Shown piece by piece: positions 1-6,833 of a DNA stretch of 25,963 bases. Source of the DNA: RZYP01 sp964386405 (GTDB lineage Bacteria > Bacillota > Negativicutes > Acidaminococcales > Acidaminococcaceae); the NCBI GenBank assembly GCA_964386405.1, contig CAYLRW010000018.1, forward strand, positions 1 through 25,963. The letters run 5' to 3'. Within the stretch, counting starts at the first letter, position 1, and each line of letters opens with the position of its first letter. The position numbers and the translations under genes are program-made. A model generated the notes under the pieces. It made no database searches and was not told the origin of the DNA. It saw only the letters and a list, made by a program, of their open reading frames with translations.

Positions 1-929
1 GCGGTACTGCTTATCATGCAGGTATGGTCGGCAAGTACTATTTTGAGCAGCTGGCACGCGTGCCGGTAGAAGTTGATATTGCGAGTGAATTCCGCTATCG
101 TTCGCCAATTATTGACAGCAACTGTCTGACAATCATAATCAGTCAATCTGGCGAAACGAGTGATACGCTTGCGGCTTTAAGAGAAGCAAGACGGCTTGGT
201 TCTCGTACTTTGGCTGTTACCAACGTGGTTGGTTCTTCTATTGCGCGTGAAGCTGATCAGGTAGTTTATACTTACGCAGGACCTGAAATTGCTGTTGCTT
301 CTACCAAAGCTTATACTACGCAGTTGCTGCTGATGTTGATGTTATCAATTTATGTTGGACAGATCAAAGGTACGCTTGCTGCTGAGAGAGCTAAAGAATT
401 GGTTACAGGAATCAAAATCATTCCTGAGCAGATTCATGAATTACTGGAGAATGTTGACCAGTTAAAAGTGTTTGCCACCAAATATGGCAATAGCCAGGAT
501 GTTTTCTATTTAGGACGTTCTTTGGACTATGCTGTGGCCTTGGAAGGCGCACTGAAAATGAAAGAGATATCTTATATTCATGCGGAAGCCTATGCTGCTG
601 GCGAATTGAAACATGGTACACTTGCTTTGATTGTCGAAGGCGTACCGGCAATCGTACTGGCAACCCAGGAAGATGTTTATGAAAAGACAGTCAGCAATAT
701 TCAGGAAGTAAAAGCAAGGGATGCTGTTGTCATTGCTATCGCGTTGGAAGGGGATGACCGTATTCCTAAGTATGCGGATCATGTTATTTTCATACCGCGT
801 GCAGAAAAATATCTTACCCCGTTGCTTTCCGTTTTACCTTTGCAGTTATTAGCTTATTACGCAGCACTTACCAGAGGCTGCGATGTTGATAAGCCAAGAA
901 ACCTTGCTAAATCCGTAACTGTTGAGTAA
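1..929 (+). CDS. glmS: Glutamine--fructose-6-phosphate aminotransferase (isomerizing), C-terminal half (5' end outside the window)
   Basis: This is the isomerase half of GlmS, which makes glucosamine-6-phosphate from fructose-6-phosphate and glutamine, the first step towards UDP-GlcNAc for peptidoglycan. The frame is open from base 1 and reads C/GTAYHAGMVGKYY, the family's start of the first SIS domain, so the ATG at 24 is internal. The sugar-binding motif ISQSGETSDT follows at about residue 46 of the fragment, with a second SIS domain after it. The C-terminus DKPRNLAKSVTVE is the family's invariant end, so the 3' end is intact. About 308 of roughly 608 residues are present; the glutaminase domain lies upstream of the window. 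A bidirectional hairpin terminator follows. No frameshift is visible. Confidence 0.97.
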   Translation, partial: GTAYHAGMVGKYYFEQLARVPVEVDIASEFRYRSPIIDSNCLTIIISQSGETSDTLAALREARRLGSRTLAVTNVVGSSIAREADQVVYTYAGPEIAVASTKAYTTQLLLMLMLSIYVGQIKGTLAAERAKELVTGIKIIPEQIHELLENVDQLKVFATKYGNSQDVFYLGRSLDYAVALEGALKMKEISYIHAEAYAAGELKHGTLALIVEGVPAIVLATQEDVYEKTVSNIQEVKARDAVVIAIALEGDDRIPKYADHVIFIPRAEKYLTPLLSVLPLQLLAYYAALTRGCDVDKPRNLAKSVTVE

Positions 930-952
930 AAGAAGAACTCAATAATAATAAA

Positions 953-985
953 AATACCGTAGCTATTATAGCTACGGTATTTTTT
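953..985. terminator. Bidirectional intrinsic terminator between glmS and the minus-strand exporter gene
   Basis: The 13-bp arms 953-965 and 969-981 are perfect inverted repeats around a 3-base loop. They are followed by a T run on the plus strand and preceded by an A-rich run (945-954) that gives a U tract on the minus strand. It lies between two convergent stop codons, so it can serve both genes. Confidence 0.9.
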
Positions 986-999
986 ATTTATACAGCAAT

Positions 1000-2046
1000 T
1001 CAATTGGGAAATTTGTCTTCAATTTCGTCAAGAATGCGTACGAGATCGGTAAATAAACCACCAATCTCTGGCACGAAGTCTGTCAGAGTAAGACGCCGCA
1101 TCTCCAGAAAACTCTTAATCTGGCTGCTGCGTGCTTCCGCCAAAGACTTTGCCAGGAGGTCCTCAAGTTCAGGCGAAGGCGAAACACTTAATTCGCCAAA
1201 GAGTGCTATGCATCTGGCGGTTGCTTGCAGGACTTCATTGAAGTCAAGGCAATAACCCTTTGCAATTCTTAAATCGTATAAACTACGTGCGATACCTCTG
1301 ACCTGAATGGTCATACGTTCCATCCTGTTCAGTACTGATGCCAGTTCTTCGACTCTTTTGCGTTCTTGTTTTCGAAAAGGAGTATAACGTAAGGAATTTA
1401 ATGACAGCAGAAGATTTTCACATTCTTTTTCAGTCTGCTGTACTAATAAACGTGCTTTTTTGAGGTCACTTGATAGTTTTTCTTGTTCAGAGCAGCCTTC
1501 CATATCATGCAGGGAGTCGGCAAGACGTCTGGATAACTGTAAGATACCCTGTCTTAATGCTGCCGAAGCATTGGGCGGCGAGATAAGCATGTTAATAACG
1601 ACAGCAGTAAGAGCACCGACAATCGTCTCTATGATGCGCCCAACCATATAACCATGTTCCTGCCCGTAACCGAGTACTAGCAGGGCACTGACGCCAACCT
1701 GTGAGATAATTTGTTGATTGAGTTGAAAGGCAGTTGATAAGGAAAAAGCGAGCAGAATGGCAATCAGAATGGAAATACCGCTGATTACGAAGAAATGACT
1801 GATCAGATCGCCGATACCAACACCGATAATAACACCTAAAGTGCGGTAAAGGCCTTTTTGGATAGAATCTGCTATCGTTACCTGGATAGTTAAGATGGCA
1901 GCTAAAGGCGCAAATATCGGATAGGGGTTATCGGATAAAAAAAGGGCAAGACCATAAGAAGTCCCAGCTGCTAATGCTGTTTTAATAACTTGCAAAGTAA
2001 GACCAATCTTGGCTAATGACTCCAGACTAAATTGGCTGTATTTCAA
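1000..2046 (-). CDS. FUSC / aromatic acid exporter (ArAE_1) family membrane protein
   Basis: This is an integral membrane protein of about 348 residues. The first half holds several hydrophobic segments (IFAPLAAILTIQVTIADS, the GLYRTLGVIIGVGIGDL stretch and further helices). The second half is soluble and helix-rich, with charged heptad-like stretches. This layout matches the ArAE_1/DUF939 group of the fusaric-acid-resistance-like superfamily, whose members are proposed exporters of aromatic acids; the substrate here is unknown. The frame could open at 2079 with TTG, but an AGGAGGTGAG ribosome site lies at 2062-2053. That places the likely start at the TTG at 2046, giving MKYSQFSLES. It follows the radical SAM gene by about 33 bases and is probably cotranscribed with it. 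Transport of a particular compound cannot be read from the sequence. Confidence 0.8.
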   Translation of the reverse strand: MKYSQFSLESLAKIGLTLQVIKTALAAGTSYGLALFLSDNPYPIFAPLAAILTIQVTIADSIQKGLYRTLGVIIGVGIGDLISHFFVISGISILIAILLAFSLSTAFQLNQQIISQVGVSALLVLGYGQEHGYMVGRIIETIVGALTAVVINMLISPPNASAALRQGILQLSRRLADSLHDMEGCSEQEKLSSDLKKARLLVQQTEKECENLLLSLNSLRYTPFRKQERKRVEELASVLNRMERMTIQVRGIARSLYDLRIAKGYCLDFNEVLQATARCIALFGELSVSPSPELEDLLAKSLAEARSSQIKSFLEMRRLTLTDFVPEIGGLFTDLVRILDEIEDKFPN

Positions 2047-2079
2047 AGTAGGCTCACCTCCTGCTGGTAGTTTTAGCAA

Positions 2080-2973
2080 TCAAATACCTGTACCGTCAAA
2101 GTCAGGAATAAAATCACAACTTGCTGCATCGCCATCTTGCACAAACCCGTCTTCAATATTTGAGGCAAATAAGTGAGCTTCAATTTCTTTATACTCGGCT
2201 TTTGAAACAGTACGGTTAATTTCAGGATACTTGGCAGCATCACCGCACGGTATATACTGATGCATGAGACTAAAAAGCACTTGCCCAGGTTTAAAAGTTT
2301 CAGCCACCCAATCAATCACACGTTTGCTGTTATCAACAAGACCCGGCAAGATCAGATGCCTGATTACGACGCCGCTTTGCAGGATTCCATCATCATCAAT
2401 GCGGTAGTCACCAGTTTGACGGTGCATTTCCTTGATAGCGGCGGCTGTAATTCTGAAATAATCCGGTGCATTACTGTATTTGATGGCAGCAAGATTATCT
2501 GAGTATTTGAAATCGGGCAGATATATCTGGACTTTACCTTGTAACTTTCGCAAAGTGTCAATAGTTTCGAAGCCGCTGGTATTATAGACTACAGGAACAG
2601 ACAGTTTTTCCTTGAGACTTTCAATAATTGCCTGGGTGAAATGGGTAGGGGTCACAAGATTTATATTATGAGCACCCTGTGCAATGAGATCATGGTAAAT
2701 CTTTTGCAGATGCGGTATAGTAATTTCTTTGCCGAAGCCTTCACAACTGATTTTATAATTTTGGCAAAAAACACAATGCAGGTTGCAGCCGCTAAAAAAA
2801 ACAGTGCCGGAACCGCGCGTGCCGCTGATGCAAGGTTCTTCCCACATATGCAGCCCCGCGCGGGCTACTATAGGTTTCATACCACAACCGCAGGAACCGA
2901 AGGTGCCGCTTGAAGACATGGTTTCAGGACGGTCAACTCCGCAGCGGTGCGGACAAATATAACAGAGAGTCAT
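2080..2973 (-). CDS. Radical SAM protein, PflX / pyruvate-formate-lyase-activase-like
   Basis: This 297-residue protein carries the radical SAM cluster motif CNLHCVFC (C63, C67, C70), which holds the 4Fe-4S cluster that cleaves S-adenosylmethionine. A cysteine-rich N-terminus (CYICPHRCGVDR, then CGCG) precedes it. That combination is typical of COG1313 (PflX), a group related to glycyl-radical-enzyme activases but without a proven substrate in most members. No glycyl radical enzyme gene is adjacent, so the pyruvate formate-lyase link is by family only. The ATG has a good site (GAAGGGAG) about 7 bases upstream. A TACAAT-like -10 lies at 3007-3002 on the minus strand, with no convincing -35. 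It heads a likely two-gene unit with the exporter. Confidence 0.85.
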   Translation of the reverse strand: MTLCYICPHRCGVDRPETMSSSGTFGSCGCGMKPIVARAGLHMWEEPCISGTRGSGTVFFSGCNLHCVFCQNYKISCEGFGKEITIPHLQKIYHDLIAQGAHNINLVTPTHFTQAIIESLKEKLSVPVVYNTSGFETIDTLRKLQGKVQIYLPDFKYSDNLAAIKYSNAPDYFRITAAAIKEMHRQTGDYRIDDDGILQSGVVIRHLILPGLVDNSKRVIDWVAETFKPGQVLFSLMHQYIPCGDAAKYPEINRTVSKAEYKEIEAHLFASNIEDGFVQDGDAASCDFIPDFDGTGI

Positions 2974-3141
2974 TCAAACATCTCCCTTCTGGATATTTAT
3001 TATTGTAACACAGAATGCACAAACTGCAGCAGGTAAAGGCCAATTTTCTTCTGCTGTCAGACACAAATGGGGATGTAGCAAAATGGAAAACACTGGCACT
3101 TCTTTAGAATGCTAAGACAGATATTTGAATACGAAGATAGA

Positions 3142-3262
3142 CAAGGGGTATTTTATCCGGCCAAGGGATAAAGAGTTCCTCTGGCCGCTTCCACACGCGA
3201 CAATTCGCCTGCAGGCAGGCGGTCGCTGATGTGCAGCAGGCCCGTCACTTCTTTACCCCTTG
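3142..3262. repeat. GC-rich nested palindromic element (structured RNA or REP/MITE-like), in a 430-base non-coding stretch
   Basis: Outer arms CAAGGGGTA (3142-3150) and TACCCCTTG (3254-3262) are perfectly complementary. Inside are two more hairpins. The first is CGGCCA/TGGCCG (3158-3163 and 3182-3187), extended by AGGGA/TTCCT. The second is a GCGAC/GTCGC stem enclosing CGCCTG-CAGG-CAGGCG, itself bracketed by CACA/TGTG. The whole folds as a closed multibranch structure on either strand. It is clearly more GC-rich than its AT-rich flanks. On the minus strand, a 31-codon GTG frame (3248-3153) with AAGGGG in front runs through it; I do not call this a gene. The remainder of 2974-3403 shows nothing I can identify. 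A second copy was not seen in this window. Confidence 0.55.
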
Positions 3263-3403
3263 ACCGATAGGACTTTGCATACATTCTTTTCGTAACCTGC
3301 TAAAATAATATATGCTTATTTTTTAGAGGTAGTATAATTTGCTATTACTAAAGACAAAATCATTTCTAAGATATATCGGAGAACCTGAACACCTTGAACC
3401 CGA

Positions 3404-3433
3404 TTGACAAAGAAGATGGTGAAAAGGTATAAT
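3404..3433 (+). promoter_or_regulatory. Sigma-70-type promoter for the ZTP riboswitch/AICARFT transcript
   Basis: TTGACA at 3404-3409 and TATAAT at 3428-3433 are both perfect consensus hexamers with an 18-base spacer. Transcription would start near 3440, just before the first paired element of the riboswitch. Confidence 0.85.
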
Positions 3434-3443
3434 CGATTCTAGA

Positions 3444-3520
3444 GAGGTCATATAACTGACGGAAGTGGATAACCACATGGAGTATGACCAGTAAGAGCCG
3501 ACCGTCTGGGCAGAAGCAGC
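3444..3520 (+). promoter_or_regulatory. ZTP (pfl) riboswitch
   Basis: The leader fits the ZTP/ZMP riboswitch. Stem P1 is GGTCATA (3446-3452) with TATGACC (3483-3489). It encloses the ACTGACGGAA segment and a GTGG-ATAA-CCAC hairpin (3465-3476) followed by ATGGAGT. The hallmark 3' element CCGTCTGGGCA lies at 3502-3512. The family senses ZTP/ZMP (AICAR nucleotides), which rise when 10-formyl-tetrahydrofolate is short, and it switches on one-carbon and purine genes. The downstream gene consumes AICAR ribotide with 10-formyl-THF, a strong functional match. The CCGTCTGGGC strand is shared with the terminator that follows, so ligand binding should favour readthrough. Confidence 0.9.
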
Positions 3521-3539
3521 CCGGAGTGGCGGCTTTTTT
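3497..3539 (+). terminator. Riboswitch-controlled intrinsic terminator
   Basis: GCCG plus CTGGGC (3497-3511) can pair with GCCCGG plus CGGC (3519-3533), with a few mismatches in the middle, followed by six T residues (3534-3539). The 5' arm contains the conserved ZTP riboswitch segment, so ligand binding and termination are mutually exclusive. Confidence 0.85.
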
Positions 3540-3563
3540 CATACAAAGAAAGGGGAATACAGA

Positions 3564-4739
3564 ATGAATGAATTGAAATTGAAGTATGGCTGCAACCCTA
3601 ATCAGGATCCGGCACGCATATATATGAAAGACGGCAGCGATTTGCCGGTGGAAGTGTTGAATGGCCGTCCTGGCTATATCAATTTTCTTGATGCTTTCAA
3701 CAGCTGGCAGTTGGTCAAGGAATTAAAAGAGGCTACAGGATTGCCGGCAGCTGCATCTTTTAAGCATGTCAGTCCTGCCGGTGCGGCAGTAGGTCTGCCA
3801 TTGTCAGATATTTTAAAGAAAATCTACTACGTTGATGATTTGGAACTTTCGCCGCTCGCCAATGCTTATGCAAGAGCTCGTGGTGTTGACAGGATGTCTT
3901 CTTACGGGGATTTCGTAGCACTCTCCGATATTTGTGATGAACAAACGGCAACCATGCTGGCACGCGAAGTATCGGATGGTGTTATTGCTCCTGGTTATAC
4001 AGATAAAGCACTGGAAATCCTGAAAACAAAACGTAAAGGTACCTACAATGTTATCAAGATAGATACAAATTATGTGCCTGATCCTGTCGAAAGTAAAGAA
4101 GTCTTTGGCATAACTTTTGAACAGGGTCGTAATGAAGTGAAAATTACAGAAGAACTGCTGAAAAACCGCCCGACTAAAAATAAAGAAATACCAGAAGCTG
4201 CAGCCAGAGATCTTTTGATTGCTTTGATTACCCTAAAGTATACTCAATCAAATTCAGTCTGTTACGTGAAAGATGGCCAAGCTATCGGCATCGGTGCCGG
4301 ACAGCAGTCTCGTGTTCACTGCACTCGTTTAGCCGGTAATAAAGCTGACAACTGGTATCTGAGACAAAATCCTAAGGTCTTGGCGCTGCCTTTCAAGGAA
4401 AGCATCAGACGGCCAGATCGCGACAATACGATAGATGTTTATATCTCTGATGATGATCTGGATGTTTTGGCCGATGGAGCTTGGGAACAATTTTTCACTG
4501 AGAAGCCGGACCGTCTTAGCCGCGAAGAAAAGAAAGCTTGGCTCGCAACTTTGAAGGGAGTAGCTCTTGGTTCAGATGCCTTCTTCCCATTCGGAGACAA
4601 TATAGAGAGGGCACAGCGCAGCGGTGTTGAGTTTATTGCCCAGGCAGGCGGTTCCATTCGTGATGACAATGTTATTGAGACTTGTGATAAATATAATATA
4701 GCAATGGCTTTTACCGGTTTACGTTTATTCCATCATTAA
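3564..4739 (+). CDS. purH: Phosphoribosylaminoimidazolecarboxamide (AICAR) formyltransferase, single-domain
   Basis: This enzyme transfers a formyl group from 10-formyl-tetrahydrofolate to AICAR ribotide, the penultimate step of IMP synthesis. The 391-residue protein has the catalytic Lys-His pair in SFKHVSPAGAAVG (K67, H68). It also has the long signature YTQSNSVCYVKDGQ...IGIGAGQQSRVHCTRLAG near residues 231-264. It lacks the N-terminal MGS-like IMP cyclohydrolase domain of standard bifunctional PurH (about 510-530 residues), and that domain is not in the window. IMP cyclohydrolase must therefore come from another locus. The motif wording is close to eukaryotic ATIC. AAAGGGG precedes the ATG. 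The gene is alone under a ZTP riboswitch and is followed by a terminator. The gene symbol applies only to the transformylase activity. Confidence 0.93.
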   Translation: MNELKLKYGCNPNQDPARIYMKDGSDLPVEVLNGRPGYINFLDAFNSWQLVKELKEATGLPAAASFKHVSPAGAAVGLPLSDILKKIYYVDDLELSPLANAYARARGVDRMSSYGDFVALSDICDEQTATMLAREVSDGVIAPGYTDKALEILKTKRKGTYNVIKIDTNYVPDPVESKEVFGITFEQGRNEVKITEELLKNRPTKNKEIPEAAARDLLIALITLKYTQSNSVCYVKDGQAIGIGAGQQSRVHCTRLAGNKADNWYLRQNPKVLALPFKESIRRPDRDNTIDVYISDDDLDVLADGAWEQFFTEKPDRLSREEKKAWLATLKGVALGSDAFFPFGDNIERAQRSGVEFIAQAGGSIRDDNVIETCDKYNIAMAFTGLRLFHH

Positions 4740-4740
4740 A

Positions 4741-4789
4741 AGCAAAAAAAGTTCCTTTGTATATTTTAATAGACAAAGGAACTTTTGCT
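4741..4789. terminator. Bidirectional intrinsic terminator between the AICARFT gene and the pentapeptide-repeat gene
   Basis: AAAGTTCCTTTGT (4748-4760) pairs with ACAAAGGAACTTT (4773-4785), extended by AGCAAAA/TTTTGCT outside. A/T-rich flanks give U tracts on both strands. It separates convergent genes. Confidence 0.85.
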
Positions 4790-4799
4790 TTTAATGATC

Positions 4800-5540
4800 T
4801 TATTTTTTTAAGTCAGTTATGATAGCGTTGCCAAAGCGGATATCTTCGGTTTTGGCGCCAATCATATCAGCAGAGACAAGCAGAGAGCCAGCCAGGTCAG
4901 CTTTTGTCAAATCCGCAGAGCGCATTATACTTAGGGTTAGATTAGAATTCTTTAAAACAGCTTCGCTTAAATCAGCATTTTGCAATTTTGCATTATACAA
5001 ATTAGCGGCAGTAAAGTTAGTTTTGCGTAAGTCTGACTGGTAAAACCAGGAATTAGCGAGATTGGCATTTTCAAAGTCTGCTGAGTAGCCGGTTGCATAA
5101 TCGAAAGTTGCTTCCCTGATATCGGCAGAACGAAAAGTGGCAAAATCAATAATGGTGTGGCTGAAACTGGTACGAAAAGCAGTAGCACCAGAAAAATCAG
5201 CACGTGAAAAAGTTGCATCTCTTAAATTGGCATGTGATAAATCTGCACCCGTAAGATCAGCCTTTTCAGCATAAACACTTTTCAGGTTAGCTTTCACGAG
5301 TTTTGCCCCAGTTAACGAAGCATTCTCTAAAGCTGCTCCTTCTAAGTCGCTAAAACTCAAATCTGCTCCTGATAAATCGGCAGACGTGAGATTAGTGTTA
5401 GCAAGCTGCGCACCAGTGAGATCGCCATTTGGACAACTGCCGGTTGTCAGCAGCCTGTCAAGGTCAGCTTGATTGTAGGCTAAGGCAGGCACTGTATTGA
5501 GTAATAAAATTAAAGATAAAGCAAATATTCTTTTACTCAT
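4800..5540 (-). CDS. Secreted pentapeptide-repeat protein
   Basis: This 246-residue protein has a clear signal peptide (MSKRIFALSLILLLNTVPALA, cleavage likely after ALA at about 21). It is followed by a short linker and about 35-40 tandem pentapeptide units of the A(D/N)LXX type (for example SGADL, TGADL, KANLK, SRADF) from about residue 40 to the end. Such repeats fold as a right-handed quadrilateral beta helix; cytoplasmic examples mimic DNA or bind gyrase, but this one is exported. No catalytic motif is visible and the partner is unknown. The start has AGGAG 7 bases upstream and lies only 2 bases beyond the stop of the HAD gene, so translation is probably coupled. It is the last gene of the unit that begins with the SpeD-like gene. 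Confidence 0.88.
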   Translation of the reverse strand: MSKRIFALSLILLLNTVPALAYNQADLDRLLTTGSCPNGDLTGAQLANTNLTSADLSGADLSFSDLEGAALENASLTGAKLVKANLKSVYAEKADLTGADLSHANLRDATFSRADFSGATAFRTSFSHTIIDFATFRSADIREATFDYATGYSADFENANLANSWFYQSDLRKTNFTAANLYNAKLQNADLSEAVLKNSNLTLSIMRSADLTKADLAGSLLVSADMIGAKTEDIRFGNAIITDLKK

Positions 5541-5542
5541 GA

Positions 5543-6238
5543 TTAGCTCCTATCTGCCAGCTCCGTCAGAAACTCCTGCGAGTTATCAGGCAACTTCTTG
5601 ATAATCTTCCAGGGCTTATGTTTTGCGAGTTCCTCAGCACTATAAGAAGAGCCGGCCAGAACAATCAAAGAACGGGCACCGATAGCATTAGCGCATTTGA
5701 TGTCGTTAGGCGTATCGCCTATAATTGTAACTTCTTCCGGTTTAATGGCTGGATTTTTCACATAGAGTTTTTGAAATGCGGCTTGAGCAAGAAGCGTGCG
5801 ATCTTCACTCAATTCACCGAAAGCACTCAAACTATAGTCAAAGTAGTTTTCTATGCCATAGTGTTTTAATTTCATATGCGCTGCATGACCAACGTTGCCG
5901 GTTAAAAGGGCTGAAGTATAACCTGTCTCATTTTGCTCAAGATAGGTTAAAATATTTTTAACATTGGGTAAAAGACGACCTTGGTGTGATTGCAAAAACT
6001 CAGGTAATAACCGATAGTAGAGAATTAAGAGTCCTGCAGCATCTGAGGCTTGGCAGCGGCCTTTTATATCAGTAATAGCCGTTTTGATGATGTGTGCATC
6101 TGTACAACCAGCCAGTTCGTGCGAAAAAGTAAAGTCGTTGCAGTTGTAACGAATACGTATAGCTTCTTTGAGGGCATCAATACCGGCACGGGCAGAAAGA
6201 AGAAGAGTGCCATCAATGTCCCAAAATAAATATTTCAT
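5543..6238 (-). CDS. HAD-superfamily hydrolase, phosphoglycolate-phosphatase-like
   Basis: This 231-residue protein carries all four HAD motifs: DIDGT (nucleophile D7 and acid D9), a Thr in LLTGN (T113), a Lys in the AIKPEEV region (about 166), and GDTPND (D175, D179). The helical cap between motifs I and II is of the C1 type seen in Gph/PpaX-like phosphatases. It should hydrolyse a small phosphate ester; the substrate cannot be predicted. The ATG follows AGGAGGAAG. It lies about 30 bases after the SpeD-like gene and 2 bases before the pentapeptide-repeat gene, so the three are probably one operon. The protein has no signal peptide and is cytoplasmic, unlike its downstream neighbour. Confidence 0.88.
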   Translation of the reverse strand: MKYLFWDIDGTLLLSARAGIDALKEAIRIRYNCNDFTFSHELAGCTDAHIIKTAITDIKGRCQASDAAGLLILYYRLLPEFLQSHQGRLLPNVKNILTYLEQNETGYTSALLTGNVGHAAHMKLKHYGIENYFDYSLSAFGELSEDRTLLAQAAFQKLYVKNPAIKPEEVTIIGDTPNDIKCANAIGARSLIVLAGSSYSAEELAKHKPWKIIKKLPDNSQEFLTELADRS

Positions 6239-6268
6239 TGCTTCCTCCTGAGAACTTAATTAGCGTTC

Positions 6269-6730
6269 TTAAGAATTTGTTTTTGGCCCCATAACTATTT
6301 TTAATAGTCTTTTGCCAGCATTTCTGGCACGATGCATTGGTTTTATTTGAGATTTGCGGCGTGGTTTCATATCGTTTTGAGAACCGAAGTCTCCGCGCTG
6401 CAGAAAGGTGATTTTTGATTTATCAGGCGAAAATTGCTTTTTGATAAATCCAGCCAGACGATCTGGATCTGCTTCATCATTACAGGTAAAAATATCAACT
6501 GCGGCAAATCCCAATTCAGGATATACATGCAGATTGATGTGACCACGCTTACAAGGAATACTGAAGGAATATTCACCATTAACTTCAGCGTTGTAACAGA
6601 TAGAATAAGCACCAATTCTATAATCTTCTACTGCTTTTTGCAGAATTGCTTCTACTTTTTTGCAGTCAGATAATATTTCGTCTTTGCAGCTGTACATATC
6701 TATGGCAATTTGAGCACCTTTTAGTTTCAC
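6269..6730 (-). CDS. S-adenosylmethionine decarboxylase (SpeD)-like protein lacking the pyruvoyl-forming serine
   Basis: This 153-residue protein follows the short bacterial/archaeal AdoMet decarboxylase fold from end to end. It has a GAQIAIDMYSCKDEIL N-terminus, the HVYPELGFAAVDIFTC core and the FLQRG end of the domain. Active enzymes self-cleave at Glu-Ser inside ESHLAIHTWPE. Here the aligned segment reads RGHINLHVYPE, so Glu62-Ser63 is Arg62-Gly63. His68 and Cys83 (Thermotoga numbering, which matches directly) are kept. A pyruvoyl cofactor therefore cannot form by the known route, and decarboxylase activity is unlikely. After about residue 113 there is a basic tail (KPRRKSQIKP, RARNAGKRLLK) that the family usually lacks. 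The start is GTG, preceded by GGAAGGAG. It is the first gene of a three-gene unit. It may be a binding or regulatory homologue; the function is unknown. Confidence 0.8.
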   Translation of the reverse strand: MKLKGAQIAIDMYSCKDEILSDCKKVEAILQKAVEDYRIGAYSICYNAEVNGEYSFSIPCKRGHINLHVYPELGFAAVDIFTCNDEADPDRLAGFIKKQFSPDKSKITFLQRGDFGSQNDMKPRRKSQIKPMHRARNAGKRLLKIVMGPKTNS

Positions 6731-6788
6731 GGAAAAGCTCCTTCCAAATATTAAAAATATTGCTTTAAGAATACTTAATGTTCGCTAT

Positions 6789-6817
6789 ATTATAGCGTAT
6801 CGACTGTAGAATGTCAA
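6789..6817 (-). promoter_or_regulatory. Consensus sigma-70-type promoter for the SpeD-like/HAD/pentapeptide unit
   Basis: On the minus strand, TTGACA (6817-6812) and TATAAT (6794-6789) are perfect hexamers with a 17-base spacer. The -10 sits in a near-perfect palindrome CGCTATA-T-TATAGCG. It is back to back with the recD2 promoter. Confidence 0.85.
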
Positions 6818-6833
6818 AATGATGTCGGAAGTA

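Noticed and set aside
2080..2973. Annotation as pyruvate formate-lyase activating enzyme (PflA)
   Set aside because: The N-terminal cysteine-rich region and spacing fit the PflX group, and no glycyl radical enzyme gene is nearby.
3564..4739. Annotation as bifunctional PurH
   Set aside because: The IMP cyclohydrolase domain is absent and the gene starts directly with the transformylase domain behind a good ribosome site.
6269..6730. Annotation as an active S-adenosylmethionine decarboxylase
   Set aside because: The Glu-Ser cleavage site is Arg-Gly, so the pyruvoyl group cannot form by the known route.
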